64,000 nt of DNA from Mycolicibacterium hassiacum DSM 44199 (GTDB taxonomy: Bacteria > Actinomycetota > Actinomycetes > Mycobacteriales > Mycobacteriaceae). The notes under the pieces are model-generated. The model searched no databases and was not told the DNA's origin. It saw nothing but the letters and a program-made list of their open reading frames with translations. The stretch lies in contig NZ_LR026975.1 of the NCBI RefSeq assembly GCF_900603025.1, positions 3,534,001-3,598,000 on the forward strand. Direction: 5' to 3'. A program made the position numbers and the translations under genes. Below are positions 35,240 to 44,303 of the stretch, one piece after another. How positions within the stretch are numbered: position 1 is the stretch's first letter; every line of letters begins with the position of its first letter.

Positions 35240-36088
35240 ATGGACTACGGGCTCGTTCTGTTCACCAGTGACCGGGGGATCACGCCGGCGGCCGCCGCCA
35301 AACTCGCCGATGAGCACGGCTTCACCACCTTCTACGTCCCCGAGCACACCCACATCCCGGTCAAGCGGGAGGCCGCCCACCCGACCACCGGTGACGCGAC
35401 GCTGCCCGACGACCGCTACATGCGCACCCTCGACCCGTGGGTGTCGCTGGCCACGGCCTGCGCGGTGACCTCGCGGGTGCGGTTGTCCACCGCGGTGGCG
35501 CTGCCCGTCGAACACGATCCGATCAGCCTGGCCAAGACCATCGCCACGCTGGACTTCCTGTCCGGTGGCCGGGTGTCGGTCGGAGTCGGATTCGGGTGGA
35601 ACACCGACGAGTTGGCCGACCACAACGTGCCGCCCGGGCGTCGGCGCACGATGCTGCGCGAGTACATCGAGGCGATGCGCGCGCTGTGGACGCAGGAGGA
35701 GGCGTCCTACGAAGGCGAGTTCGTCAGCTTCGGCCCCAGCTGGGCGTGGCCGAAACCGGTGCAGTCGCACATCCCGGTGCTGGTGGGCGCGGCGGGCACC
35801 GAGAAGAACTTCAAGTGGATCGCCCGGTCGGCCGACGGCTGGATCACCACCCCGCGCGACTTCGACATCGACGAGCCGGTCAAGCGGTTGCAGGACATCT
35901 GGGCCGACGCCGGTCGCGAGGGCGCTCCGCAGATCGTCGCGCTCGACATCAAGCCCGACCCGGACAAGCTCGCCCACTGGGCCGAGCTGGGGGTGACCGA
36001 GGTGCTCTACGGCCTGCCGGACAAGTCCGAGGCGGAGGTCGCCGCCTACGTGGAGCGGCTCGCGGGCAAGCTGGCCACCACCGTCTGA
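35240..36088 (+). CDS. LLM-class F420-type flavin-dependent oxidoreductase (Rv0953c-type)
   Basis: The 282-residue luciferase-like monooxygenase fold protein has N-terminal DYGLVLFTSDRGITP, EHTHIPVKREA, LDFLSGGRVSVGVGFGWN and HIPVLVGAAGTEKNFKWIARSADGW, typical of the actinobacterial F420-using LLM family. The substrate is unknown. The KstR operator eight bases upstream places it in the cholesterol/sterol-catabolism regulon, so a sterol-derived substrate or detoxification role is a fair inference. The ATG at 35240 has no ribosome-binding site because the operator occupies that place; leaderless translation is possible. It is convergent with the thiolase-like gene. Confidence 0.83.
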   Translation: MDYGLVLFTSDRGITPAAAAKLADEHGFTTFYVPEHTHIPVKREAAHPTTGDATLPDDRYMRTLDPWVSLATACAVTSRVRLSTAVALPVEHDPISLAKTIATLDFLSGGRVSVGVGFGWNTDELADHNVPPGRRRTMLREYIEAMRALWTQEEASYEGEFVSFGPSWAWPKPVQSHIPVLVGAAGTEKNFKWIARSADGWITTPRDFDIDEPVKRLQDIWADAGREGAPQIVALDIKPDPDKLAHWAELGVTEVLYGLPDKSEAEVAAYVERLAGKLATTV

Positions 36089-36113
36089 GGCGTTCCCAGC
36101 AGCCGGGCCGCCG

Positions 36114-37640
36114 CTAGGCCAGGCCGGCCCGGTTCACTTTCTCCTCGGGCCGCACGGTGATCGCGGCGCCGAGCGGGTCCCCCTCGGTCATCAGCGTGAG
36201 CAGGTCGTCGTCGGTGGTGATGGCCAGGAACCGGGAGTTGTCCGCGTCGAGCCGGCCGACGATGATCCCGGTGCGCACCGGGACGTCGTAGCGCACCGAG
36301 TAGGTCTCGATCGTGCCGCGGCCCTCGGGTCGTTCGGTGATCGGCACCGTGGGCAGCGCGGCCACCTCGGCGTTGAGTTCCTCGCTGCGGTCGGTGCGCC
36401 ATTCCACCGGGGTGGTCGAGTAGATGCCGACCGAATAGGCGCTCATGGTGCCGCCGTTGGCGCCGACGAACCCGAACCGGCCCGGGTTGTCCCGCAGCCG
36501 GGTCACCGTCTCGGCGATCGCGTGCAGCGAGTAGCTGTTGCCGGGCCCGCCGAAGTAGGGCAGCCCGCCGGTGAGCGTCAGCCCGCGCGGATCGTCGCCG
36601 CGGATGCCGAGCGCCTCACAGGCGATGAACACCGGGAACGGGAAGCAGCTGTAGAGGTCGAAGGTGGCGATGTCGTCGACACCGATACCGGCCACCCGCA
36701 ACGCCTCGGCGACCGCGCGCTCGGTCGCCGGGCTGGCCGCCAGATCGGCGCGGTCCAGCAGGCTCTGTTCGACCAGATCGGCGTGCCCGTGCAGATACAC
36801 CCACTTGTCCTCGGGCACACCGAGTCTGCGCGCCGCGGCGACCGACATGACGATGACCGCCGCCCCCTGGTTGACCTGATCGCGGGCCACCAGCAGCCGC
36901 GGATACGGGTCGCAGATCATCCGGTTGTCGCTGCTGACCGTGATGATCTCCTCGACCGAACGCTCCACCGGGGACGACGAATACGGGTTCTTCGCAGCGA
37001 CTTTCGACATCGGCGCGAACAGCTCGGCCATCTCCCGGCGGTACTGTTCGGGGCTGCGGCCCAGCTTGCCGCGACGGGCGTTGTCGAGCAGCGCGTACTG
37101 CACCGGCGCACCGGTGAGTTGGTGGCGCACCGTGTACTTCGAGAAGTACTTGTGAATCTGGTCGCCGCGGTCCTCGAGCTGGCCGTCGACGTGCTCGGTG
37201 AAGTCGGGCTTGTCGTCGCGTTTGGCGTAGTAGCGCAGGGTCGAACCGTTCTCGGAGCCGATCACCATCGCCACCTCGAACTCGCCCGCGGCGATCGCCC
37301 CGCCGGCCTCGGTGACCAGCTTCTGCGGGCCCTGGCCGCCGACCGGTTCGAGCACCACCCGTGCGGGGTCGCCGCCCACCCGGCGCATCACCGACCGCGG
37401 GTAGTTGTTCGACTTGCCCAGCGGGGCCGGCATCGGCCCGGAGATCTCGAACTGCCGCAGTGCATAGACGGTCTGGATCTCACGCGCCACGGCGGCCGGG
37501 TCGACGCCGGTGTCGGCCAAGGCGGCGCGCACCCCTTCGGTGGCGAGCTCGACCGAGGACATGCCGCGGTAGCCGGGGTCGTCGACGCGCTCGGTGAACT
37601 GCCCGACCCCGACGATCACGGGTGTGCGGGGATCAACCAT
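36114..37640 (-). CDS. Thiolase-superfamily protein lacking the N-terminal nucleophile
   Basis: The 508-residue protein has the thiolase fold (VIVGVGQFTERVDD; AYSVGIYSTTP; GGLPYFGGPGNSYSLHAIAETV) plus an extra C-terminal domain. Where degradative thiolases have the nucleophilic Cys, this reads EPVGGQGPQKLVTEAGGAI, with Gly/Gln in place of Cys. FDLYSCFPFPVFI retains one cysteine region of unclear role. It is likely a non-decarboxylating or acyl-carrier-type member rather than a normal acetyl-CoA acetyltransferase. ATG 37640 has AGGAGGG six bases upstream. Interleaved palindromes lie directly upstream at 37652-37671. Confidence 0.75.
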   Translation of the reverse strand: MVDPRTPVIVGVGQFTERVDDPGYRGMSSVELATEGVRAALADTGVDPAAVAREIQTVYALRQFEISGPMPAPLGKSNNYPRSVMRRVGGDPARVVLEPVGGQGPQKLVTEAGGAIAAGEFEVAMVIGSENGSTLRYYAKRDDKPDFTEHVDGQLEDRGDQIHKYFSKYTVRHQLTGAPVQYALLDNARRGKLGRSPEQYRREMAELFAPMSKVAAKNPYSSSPVERSVEEIITVSSDNRMICDPYPRLLVARDQVNQGAAVIVMSVAAARRLGVPEDKWVYLHGHADLVEQSLLDRADLAASPATERAVAEALRVAGIGVDDIATFDLYSCFPFPVFIACEALGIRGDDPRGLTLTGGLPYFGGPGNSYSLHAIAETVTRLRDNPGRFGFVGANGGTMSAYSVGIYSTTPVEWRTDRSEELNAEVAALPTVPITERPEGRGTIETYSVRYDVPVRTGIIVGRLDADNSRFLAITTDDDLLTLMTEGDPLGAAITVRPEEKVNRAGLA

Positions 37641-37651
37641 GAAAGCCCTCC

Positions 37652-37671
37652 TGACAGGTGTCAATTTGACA
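37652..37671. promoter_or_regulatory. Interleaved palindromes before the thiolase-like gene
   Basis: TGACA-GG-TGTCA (37652-37663) shares its right arm with a perfect dyad TGTCAA-T-TTGACA (37659-37671). This looks like a compound operator for a TetR- or GntR-type repressor, overlapping the promoter/leader just 12 bases from the start codon. The regulator is not identified. Confidence 0.45.
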
Positions 37672-37753
37672 GGCTAATGGATCGGCGCGGCGCCCGTTCA
37701 TCCGGGCGGTTCGCCGACCGGTCGACTGGCTGCCCCCTCCACCCCCGAAAACA

Positions 37754-37806
37754 GAATAGCATTCCTGGTCGTGATTCGCTCGCGAGAGCGACCAGGAATG
37801 CTATTC
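37754..37806 (-). terminator. 18-bp perfect inverted repeat after sucD
   Basis: The arms GAATAGCATTCCTGGTCG (37754-37771) and its exact complement (37789-37806) flank a 17-base loop. On the leftward strand the hairpin follows the sucD stop by 34 bases and is followed by TGTTTTCGG, so it may act as a terminator. The loop can form a competing 5-bp hairpin CGCTC-GCGA-GAGCG. Its unusual length and AT content relative to the region also suggest a mobile palindrome. Confidence 0.6.
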
Positions 37807-37840
37807 CGTTGAAATATTCCGTCGAGAACGACGAGTTGCG

Positions 37841-38743
37841 TCAGAGGTTCTGCAGGATCTCGCGGGCCAGGCGCGCGGTCTCCGACGGGGTCTTGCCGAC
37901 CTTCACGCCGGCCGCCTCCAGCGCCTCCTTCTTGGCCTGCGCGGTGCCCGACGAACCGGACACGATGGCGCCGGCGTGGCCCATCGTCTTGCCCTCCGGC
38001 GCGGTGAAGCCAGCGACGTAGCCGACGACCGGCTTGGTGACGTTGGCCTTGATGTACTCCGCCGCCCGCTCCTCGGCGTCACCACCGATCTCGCCGATCA
38101 TCACGATCAGCTTGGTGTCGGGGTCCTTCTCGAACGCCTCGATGGCGTCGATGTGGGTGGTGCCGATGATCGGGTCGCCGCCGATGCCGATGCAGGTGGA
38201 GAAGCCGAAATCACGCAGCTCGTACATCATCTGGTAGGTCAGCGTGCCCGACTTGGACACCAGACCCACCGGGCCGGGGCCGGTGATGTTGGCCGGGGTG
38301 ATACCCGCCAGCGACTCGCCCGGGGTGATGATGCCGGGGCAGTTCGGGCCGATGATGCGGGTCTTCTGCCCCTTCTCGACGTTGTAGGCCCACGCGTATG
38401 CGGTGTCCTGCACCGGGATTCCCTCGGTGATGACGACCAGCAGCGGGATCTCGGCGTCGATGGCCTCGATGATGGCGTCCTTGGCGAACTTCGGCGGCAC
38501 GAACACGACCGACACGTTCGCGCCGGTCTCCTTGATGGCCTCGGCGACGGTGCCGAACACCGGCAGTTCGATGTCGTTGCCTTCTTTGTCTTTGTGCGTC
38601 ACCTTGGTGCCGGCCTTGCGGGCGTTGACGCCGCCGACGATGTTGGTGCCGGCCTTGAGCATCAACGCGGTGTGCTTGGTGCCCTCGCCGCCGGTGATGC
38701 CCTGGACGATGACCTTGGAGTCCTTGTTCAGAAAGATCGACAT
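37841..38743 (-). CDS. sucD: Succinyl-CoA synthetase alpha subunit
   Basis: SucD catalyses the TCA-cycle step linking succinyl-CoA cleavage to NTP synthesis, as a complex with SucC. The 300 residues include CoA-binding [33 protein letters not shown] and the phosphohistidine loop [19 protein letters not shown] (about 240-258). It follows sucC by 12 bases in the same operon. Confidence 0.97.
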   Translation of the reverse strand: MSIFLNKDSKVIVQGITGGEGTKHTALMLKAGTNIVGGVNARKAGTKVTHKDKEGNDIELPVFGTVAEAIKETGANVSVVFVPPKFAKDAIIEAIDAEIPLLVVITEGIPVQDTAYAWAYNVEKGQKTRIIGPNCPGIITPGESLAGITPANITGPGPVGLVSKSGTLTYQMMYELRDFGFSTCIGIGGDPIIGTTHIDAIEAFEKDPDTKLIVMIGEIGGDAEERAAEYIKANVTKPVVGYVAGFTAPEGKTMGHAGAIVSGSSGTAQAKKEALEAAGVKVGKTPSETARLAREILQNL

Positions 38744-38755
38744 TTCAAGTGTCCC

Positions 38756-39919
38756 TTACTTGTTCGCCAGCTCGGCGGCCTTGTCGGCACCGGCGTCCAT
38801 GGTCTCGGCCTGGATCACCAGCGGATGGTTGGCTTCGGCCAGGATGCGGCGGCCCTCCTCGACGTTGTTGCCGTCGAGACGCACCACCAGCGGCTTGTTG
38901 GCCTCGTCACCGAGCATCTGCAGCGCCTTGACGATGCCGTTGGCGACCGCGTCGCAGGCGGTGATGCCACCGAACACGTTGACGAACACGCTCTTTACCT
39001 GCGGGTCGTGCAGGATGACGTCCAGACCGGCGGCCATCACCTCGGCGGAGGCACCGCCACCGATGTCAAGGAAGTTGGCCGGCTTCACGCCGCCGTGGTT
39101 CTCACCGGCGTAGGCGACCACGTCCAGAGTCGACATCACCAGGCCGGCACCGTTGCCGATGATGCCCACCTCGCCGTCGAGCTTGACGTAGTTGAGGTCG
39201 TGCTCCTTGGCCTTGAGCTCCAGCGGATCGGTCGCGTCGCGGTCCTCGAACTCCGCGTGCTCGGGATGGCGGAAGTCGGCGTTGCCGTCCAGGGTGATCT
39301 TGCCGTCCAGGGCGAGGATCTGGTCGTCGGGCGTACGCACCAGCGGGTTGACCTCGACCAGCGTGGCGTCCTCGGCGACGAAGACCTCCCACAGCTTGGC
39401 GATGGTCACCGCGGCCGAGTCGAGCACCTCCTCGGGCAGATGACCCTGCTTGGCGATCTCACGGGCGAACGCCACGTCGACACCCTTGGTGGGGTTCACC
39501 GGGACCTTGGCCAGCCGGTCCGGCTTGGTGGCGGCCACCTCCTCGATCTCCATGCCGCCCTCGACCGAGCACATGGCGAGGTAGCTGCGGTTGGCACGGT
39601 CGACGAGGAAGGAGATGTAGTACTCCTCGGCGATGTCGCTGGCCTCGGAGACCAGCAGCTTCTTGACGATGTGGCCCTTGATGTCCAGACCGAGGATGTT
39701 CTGGGCGTGGGTGTACGCGTCGTCGGCGGTGGCCGCGTACTTGACGCCGCCGGCCTTGCCGCGACCGCCGGTCTTGACCTGCGCCTTGACCATGACGGGC
39801 TTGCCGATTTCGGTGGCGATCGCCTTGGCGCCCTCGGCGGTGTCGGTTACGCGACCGGGCGTGGTGGGCACATTGTGCTTGGCGAACAGTTCCTTCGCCT
39901 GGTATTCGAAGAGATCCAT
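38756..39919 (-). CDS. sucC: Succinyl-CoA synthetase beta subunit
   Basis: The 387-residue ATP-grasp subunit has an N-terminal [20 protein letters not shown], nucleotide-binding [22 protein letters not shown]-type segment [20 protein letters not shown], and the CoA-ligase domain [17 protein letters not shown]. First gene of sucCD. Two CRP-like sites lie 105-147 bases upstream in the gap shared with the divergent M23 peptidase gene. Confidence 0.97.
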   Translation of the reverse strand: MDLFEYQAKELFAKHNVPTTPGRVTDTAEGAKAIATEIGKPVMVKAQVKTGGRGKAGGVKYAATADDAYTHAQNILGLDIKGHIVKKLLVSEASDIAEEYYISFLVDRANRSYLAMCSVEGGMEIEEVAATKPDRLAKVPVNPTKGVDVAFAREIAKQGHLPEEVLDSAAVTIAKLWEVFVAEDATLVEVNPLVRTPDDQILALDGKITLDGNADFRHPEHAEFEDRDATDPLELKAKEHDLNYVKLDGEVGIIGNGAGLVMSTLDVVAYAGENHGGVKPANFLDIGGGASAEVMAAGLDVILHDPQVKSVFVNVFGGITACDAVANGIVKALQMLGDEANKPLVVRLDGNNVEEGRRILAEANHPLVIQAETMDAGADKAAELANK

Positions 39920-40023
39920 GGACTCACTGTCTCTAGCGCGTTGAGTTCGACGGTTGTTGGGCCTGAGGCTCGGGGGAACTTTATCGGGACGCGTGTGCGA
40001 GCTCCGAATCGCCCACCCGTTGA

Positions 40024-40065
40024 TGTGTTCGATCTCACCAGGACCCTATCGTGATCCATCTCACA
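40024..40065. promoter_or_regulatory. Two CRP-like sites between sucC and the M23 peptidase gene
   Basis: TGTGT-TCGATC-TCACC (40024-40039) and CGTGA-TCCATC-TCACA (40050-40065) each approximate TGTGA-N6-TCACA; the second matches nine of ten defined positions. They lie in the 252-base divergent gap and could serve either gene. Confidence 0.5.
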
Positions 40066-40171
40066 TTCCGGAAAGGAATAGCTGCCTGGGTTGCCAGTTA
40101 GACGACCTTTCGTTACGGTCCCTTGAGTTCGTAGATAACGGTCTTGTCACGAAGAGTTAGGGACTTCCAGG

Positions 40172-41194
40172 TTGGCTCGTCACCGTTCGTCCGGGTCTCG
40201 AAAGGACTTTGCGGCGAATCGGCGACGCCCTGAAACCGCCCCCGAATCCGCTTCCGAAGTCACCGACATCATCCCGTCTACCAGGGCCGATGCCCGCTTC
40301 CGCGGCAGCGCGCTCACCCGGGAGGCGCACATCCTCGAGGCCCCCGAGCTCGACGGCCTCGACGACGTCGACGAGGTACCCCGCCCGCTCGAGGTCCCCT
40401 CGGAGTTCCGCTCGCCGGTCGAGCGCCGGTCCGCCCACGCCTATCGCGACAGCCACATCGACACCAGCGACGGCACCGACGCCACCGACGTCATCGCGAT
40501 CGGGCGCAGCGGCCGGCACCGTAAGCAGGAGATCCCGGTCAAGGGACGGCTGATGGTCGCCGCGATGGCCGTCGGTGCGACCGCGGCCGGCGCCTACTCG
40601 ATGGCCACCGCCGCCGAGAAGGGGCCGCGCACCACCCTCGCGGCCGATCAGACGGCGCTGGGCAAGGCGAACCAGGCCTCGGGCGGCATGGAAGTCATCG
40701 CCGTGCGCTCCCAGGCGCAGTCGGCGGTGCACGCCGAGGAGGTCGTCAAAGCCGCCGCGTTCGCCCAGGAGCGCGCCGAACGCGAGGCCCGCCTGCAGCG
40801 GCCGATGTTCGTGATGCCCACCCGCGGGGTGTGGACATCGGGGTTCGGCTACCGCTGGGGTGAGTTGCACGGCGGTATCGACATCGCCAACGCGATCGGC
40901 ACCCCGATCCTCGCCGCGTCCGACGGCGTGGTCATCTCCGCGGGACCGTACGCCGGCTACGGCAACATGGTGAAGATTCGCCACGCCGACGGCACCGTGA
41001 CGCTCTACGGTCACCTGAGCTCGATCCTGGTCAACGTCGGGCAGCGGGTGTGGGCCGGCGACCAGATCGCCAAGATGGGCAACACCGGCTACTCGACGGG
41101 CCCGCACCTGCACTTCGAGGTGCTGCTCAACGGCACCGACCGGGTCGATCCGGTCGGCTGGCTGGCCAAGCGCGGCCTGACCCTGGGCGGCTGA
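40172..41194 (+). CDS. Membrane-anchored M23-family peptidoglycan metallopeptidase
   Basis: The 340-residue protein has a long basic/acidic cytoplasmic N terminus, one membrane segment at about 128-146 (LMVAAMAVGATAAGAYSMA), a helical linker rich in Ala/Glu, and a C-terminal LytM domain with the zinc ligands in LHGGIDIANAIG (His and Asp) and GPHLHFEV. It would cleave or bind peptidoglycan cross-bridges outside the membrane. The start is a TTG at 40172 without a strong ribosome-binding site. A dyad GTCCCT/AGGGAC (about 40119-40166) could fold in the leader. Rv0950c-type. Confidence 0.83.
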   Translation: MARHRSSGSRKDFAANRRRPETAPESASEVTDIIPSTRADARFRGSALTREAHILEAPELDGLDDVDEVPRPLEVPSEFRSPVERRSAHAYRDSHIDTSDGTDATDVIAIGRSGRHRKQEIPVKGRLMVAAMAVGATAAGAYSMATAAEKGPRTTLAADQTALGKANQASGGMEVIAVRSQAQSAVHAEEVVKAAAFAQERAEREARLQRPMFVMPTRGVWTSGFGYRWGELHGGIDIANAIGTPILAASDGVVISAGPYAGYGNMVKIRHADGTVTLYGHLSSILVNVGQRVWAGDQIAKMGNTGYSTGPHLHFEVLLNGTDRVDPVGWLAKRGLTLGG

Positions 41195-41212
41195 CCGGCC
41201 TACCCTGGCGAC

Positions 41213-41794
41213 GTGGCCGACGACGCCGACGATCGGAGCACGGGCACCGCCCGGATCATCCGCCGCCATCCCACCGGGGAGATCCCCGTCGCCGCCGATC
41301 CGCCGACCAGCATCATCCGCCGTCACCCCTCCGGGGAGTTCGCGGGCAGTGAGTCGGCCACCGGCTACCTGCCCCGGTCCCAGCCGGCCGTGCCCGGCCC
41401 GAACCCCGGCGGCGGGAACCCCGAGCCGTCGCCGCGGCCCGCCATCGCCGTGGCCGTGTTCGCCATCCTGTCCGGCTGGGCCACCGCGGTGATCGCCACC
41501 AACCTGATCATCGGCTGGTGGCGCACGGACCGGTTGTTCTGTGTCGCGGTGGGCTTTCTGACCGCGATCACCGCGGCCGCGCTGATCGCCGGGCTGATCG
41601 GTCTGCTGCTGCGCCGCCGGGTGAGCCGGCTGCTCATCGTGGTGGGCGCGGTGGTGGCGCTGTTGATCTTCTCCAGCCTGTTCGTCGCCGGCGCGAGGCT
41701 GCCCGCGGTGGTGTACGCGATCCCGGTGCTGCCGGTGGTCACCGTGCTGCTGGCGCTGCTGCCCGCAACCGCGCGCTGGGCCCGGTCGGGTTAG
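41213..41794 (+). CDS. Hypothetical membrane protein with duplicated IIRRHP motif
   Basis: The protein has 193 residues. The cytoplasmic N-terminal third contains the same motif twice: IIRRHPTGEIP (about 15-25) and IIRRHPSGEFA (about 34-44). Three to four membrane segments follow (about 77-98, 108-130, 137-157, 165-183). The duplicated basic motif looks like a docking peptide for a partner. It lies 18 bases after the M23 peptidase gene, same direction, so both may act together at the envelope. I do not recognise the family. Confidence 0.7.
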   Translation: MADDADDRSTGTARIIRRHPTGEIPVAADPPTSIIRRHPSGEFAGSESATGYLPRSQPAVPGPNPGGGNPEPSPRPAIAVAVFAILSGWATAVIATNLIIGWWRTDRLFCVAVGFLTAITAAALIAGLIGLLLRRRVSRLLIVVGAVVALLIFSSLFVAGARLPAVVYAIPVLPVVTVLLALLPATARWARSG

Positions 41795-41827
41795 AAAACC
41801 GTTGGCGGGTCTGGATTTTCGACCGTT

Positions 41828-44140
41828 CTAGAGCTTGGTGATCGGCGCGTGGTTGTGCATCAGCTTCACCCGCCCGGCGCTGCCGAAGTCGATGAGCGAC
41901 ATGGCCGATTCACCGGTGCCGGTCACCTCCTCGACCCGGCCGAGTCCGTATTTGTCGTGGCTGACCCGGTCGCCGGGTTGCAGCACGATCAGCGGCCGCT
42001 TGCCCGCTGCCGAGCGGATCGGCGACGGGCGCGGGGTGCTGAACCGGTTGACCACACCACTGACCGGTGCCGACAGCGACGACGGGGTCGGGTCGGTGCG
42101 GCGCCATTCGATGAGGTGCTGGGGAATCTCCTGGAGGAACCGCGATTCCGGGTTGAGCATGGGCTGTCCCCACGACGAGCGGACCTTGGCCCGGCTGACA
42201 TAGAGCCGCTCGCGGGCCCGGGTGATGCCGACGTAGGCCAGCCGGCGCTCCTCGGCCAGTTCGGTCGGGTCCCCGAGCGCCCGCATGTGCGGGAACATGC
42301 CGTCCTCCCAGCCGGTGAGGAACACCACCGGGAACTCCAGTCCCTTGGCGGTGTGCAGCGTCATGAGCGTGACGACGCCGGCGCCTTCCTCGGGCAGTTC
42401 GTCGGCGTCGGCCACCAGCGACACCCGCTCCAGGAACTGGGCCAGCACACTGGTGTCGGGGATGTCCTCGTCGGCCGGGTCGATGTCGCCGGAATCCTGC
42501 GCGTTGGCCAGGTCGATGCTGAATTCGTGTGCGACGCTGACCAATTCATTGAGGTTATCCAGGCGCGCCAAATCCTGTGGATCGCTTGATGATTCGAGCT
42601 CGGCCCGGTACCCGGTGCGGTCCAGAACGGCCTCGACGAGGTCGCCGAGTCCGTCGTCGAGGCGCCCACGCAGCTCGTCGAGCATCTCCATGAACGCCGC
42701 GATGCACTTCTCCGCGCGGGTGTTGAGCATCGGCACCTTGCCCTCGGCGGCGGCCTGCAGGGCGTCGTTGAAGCTGCAGCCGGTGTTCTCGGCGTAGACC
42801 GCCACGCAGGCTTCGGCGCGCTCGCCGATGCCGCGACGCGGGGTGTTGAGGATGCGCCGCATGCTCACCGAGTCGCCCGGGTTGTCCAGCACCCGCAGGT
42901 AGGCGACGATGTCGCGGATCTCCTTGCGCTCGTAGAAGCGCACGCCGCCGACGACCTTGTACGGGATGCCGGCGCGGATGAACACCTCCTCGAGCGCCCG
43001 TGAGGAGTTGTTGGTGCGGTAGAACACCGCGATGTCGGAGTAGCTGACGCCGCGTTCGACCAGCGCGTCGATCTCCTCGGCGACGAACCGGGCCTCGTCG
43101 TGCTCGTTGTCGGCGACATAGCCGACGATCGGCTCCCCGTCACCGGCGTCGGTCCACAGCCGCTTCTCCCGGCGCCCGGTGTTGCGGGCGATCACCGCGT
43201 TGGCGGCGTTGAGGATGTTCTGGGTGGAGCGGTAGTTCTGCTCCAGCAGGATCGTGGTCGCGTTGGGGAAGTCGCGTTCGAAGTCCTCGATGTTGCGGAT
43301 GGTCGCGCCGCGGAACGCGTAGATGGACTGGTCGGCGTCGCCCACCACGCACAGTTCGGCCGGCGGCACGGCGGCCGGGTCGTCGGCCGGGGCGTCCGGG
43401 CCCACCAGTTCGCGCACCAGCACGTACTGCGCGTGGTTGGTGTCCTGGTACTCGTCGACCAGGATGTGGCGGAAGCGCCGCCGGTAGTACTGGGCGATCT
43501 GCGGGAACGCCTGCAGCAGCGCGACCGTCTCGCCGATCAGGTCGTCGAAGTCCAGGGCGTTGGCCGCCCGCAGCCGGCGCTGGTACTCGGCGTAGACCTC
43601 GGCGATGATGCGGGGAAGTTCCTCACCGGCCTCGGCCGCCTCGGCCGCCGCCTGTTCGGGGCCGATCAGCTCGTTCTTGTGGTTGGAGATGCCGGTGGCC
43701 AGCAACCGCGGCGAGTACCGCTTGGTGTCCAGCCCCATGTCCTTGCCGATCATCATCAGCAGCCGCCGCGAGTCGTCGGCGTCGTAGATGGAGAAGTTCG
43801 AGTTCAGGCCCTTGATCAGGGAGGCCTGGTTGCGCAGGATCCGCACACAGGTGGAGTGGAACGTCGACACCCACATCGACCGGGCGTGCGGCCCGACCAG
43901 CGCCACCACCCGCTCGCGCATCTCGGCGGCGGCCTTGTTGGTGAACGTGATGGCCAGCACCTGCCCCACCCCGACGTCGCGGGCGGCCAGCAGGTAGGCG
44001 ATCCGCCGGGTGAGCACGGCCGTTTTGCCCGACCCCGCGCCGGCAACGATCAGCAACGGCGAACCTTCGTGCAGCACAGCCTGACGCTGCTGGGGGTTGA
44101 GCCCGTCGAGGAGCTGATCGGATTCGGTGACGGTCGACAT
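41828..44140 (-). CDS. uvrD1: ATP-dependent DNA helicase UvrD1/PcrA
   Basis: This is a superfamily 1A 3'-5' helicase of nucleotide-excision and break repair; in mycobacteria UvrD1 is activated by Ku. The 770 residues show motif I AGAGSGKTAVLTRR (about 33-46), Ia ITFTNKAAAEMRERV, II HILVDEYQDTNHAQY, III VVGDADQSIYAFRGA, IV LEQNYRST, V VTLMTLHTAKGLEFPVVFL, VI RLAYVGITRARERLYVS, and a C-terminal Tudor-like end (VSHDKYGLGRVEEVTG). It is divergent from the chorismate mutase gene. Confidence 0.95.
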   Translation of the reverse strand: MSTVTESDQLLDGLNPQQRQAVLHEGSPLLIVAGAGSGKTAVLTRRIAYLLAARDVGVGQVLAITFTNKAAAEMRERVVALVGPHARSMWVSTFHSTCVRILRNQASLIKGLNSNFSIYDADDSRRLLMMIGKDMGLDTKRYSPRLLATGISNHKNELIGPEQAAAEAAEAGEELPRIIAEVYAEYQRRLRAANALDFDDLIGETVALLQAFPQIAQYYRRRFRHILVDEYQDTNHAQYVLVRELVGPDAPADDPAAVPPAELCVVGDADQSIYAFRGATIRNIEDFERDFPNATTILLEQNYRSTQNILNAANAVIARNTGRREKRLWTDAGDGEPIVGYVADNEHDEARFVAEEIDALVERGVSYSDIAVFYRTNNSSRALEEVFIRAGIPYKVVGGVRFYERKEIRDIVAYLRVLDNPGDSVSMRRILNTPRRGIGERAEACVAVYAENTGCSFNDALQAAAEGKVPMLNTRAEKCIAAFMEMLDELRGRLDDGLGDLVEAVLDRTGYRAELESSSDPQDLARLDNLNELVSVAHEFSIDLANAQDSGDIDPADEDIPDTSVLAQFLERVSLVADADELPEEGAGVVTLMTLHTAKGLEFPVVFLTGWEDGMFPHMRALGDPTELAEERRLAYVGITRARERLYVSRAKVRSSWGQPMLNPESRFLQEIPQHLIEWRRTDPTPSSLSAPVSGVVNRFSTPRPSPIRSAAGKRPLIVLQPGDRVSHDKYGLGRVEEVTGTGESAMSLIDFGSAGRVKLMHNHAPITKL

Positions 44141-44303
44141 GTCGAGATCGAACTTACCGCCAGCGCCGGACAGCGGCGTTTTGCGTCGCCGTCGGGTCTA
44201 GTGGCAGACTCGACGCTGCGCCCAGACCGCGAGGTCACGCCGATTTTGCGGTCGAGGTGCGGTAATCATCCCCCGTTCTCTGTTGTGTGAGGTCAACCGC
44301 GTT

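Noticed and set aside
40081..40170. Leader of the M23 peptidase gene considered as a c-di-AMP (ydaO) riboswitch
   Set aside because: Such switches precede some actinobacterial wall-hydrolase genes, but I could not match the conserved core; only a weak GTCCCT/AGGGAC pairing is seen.
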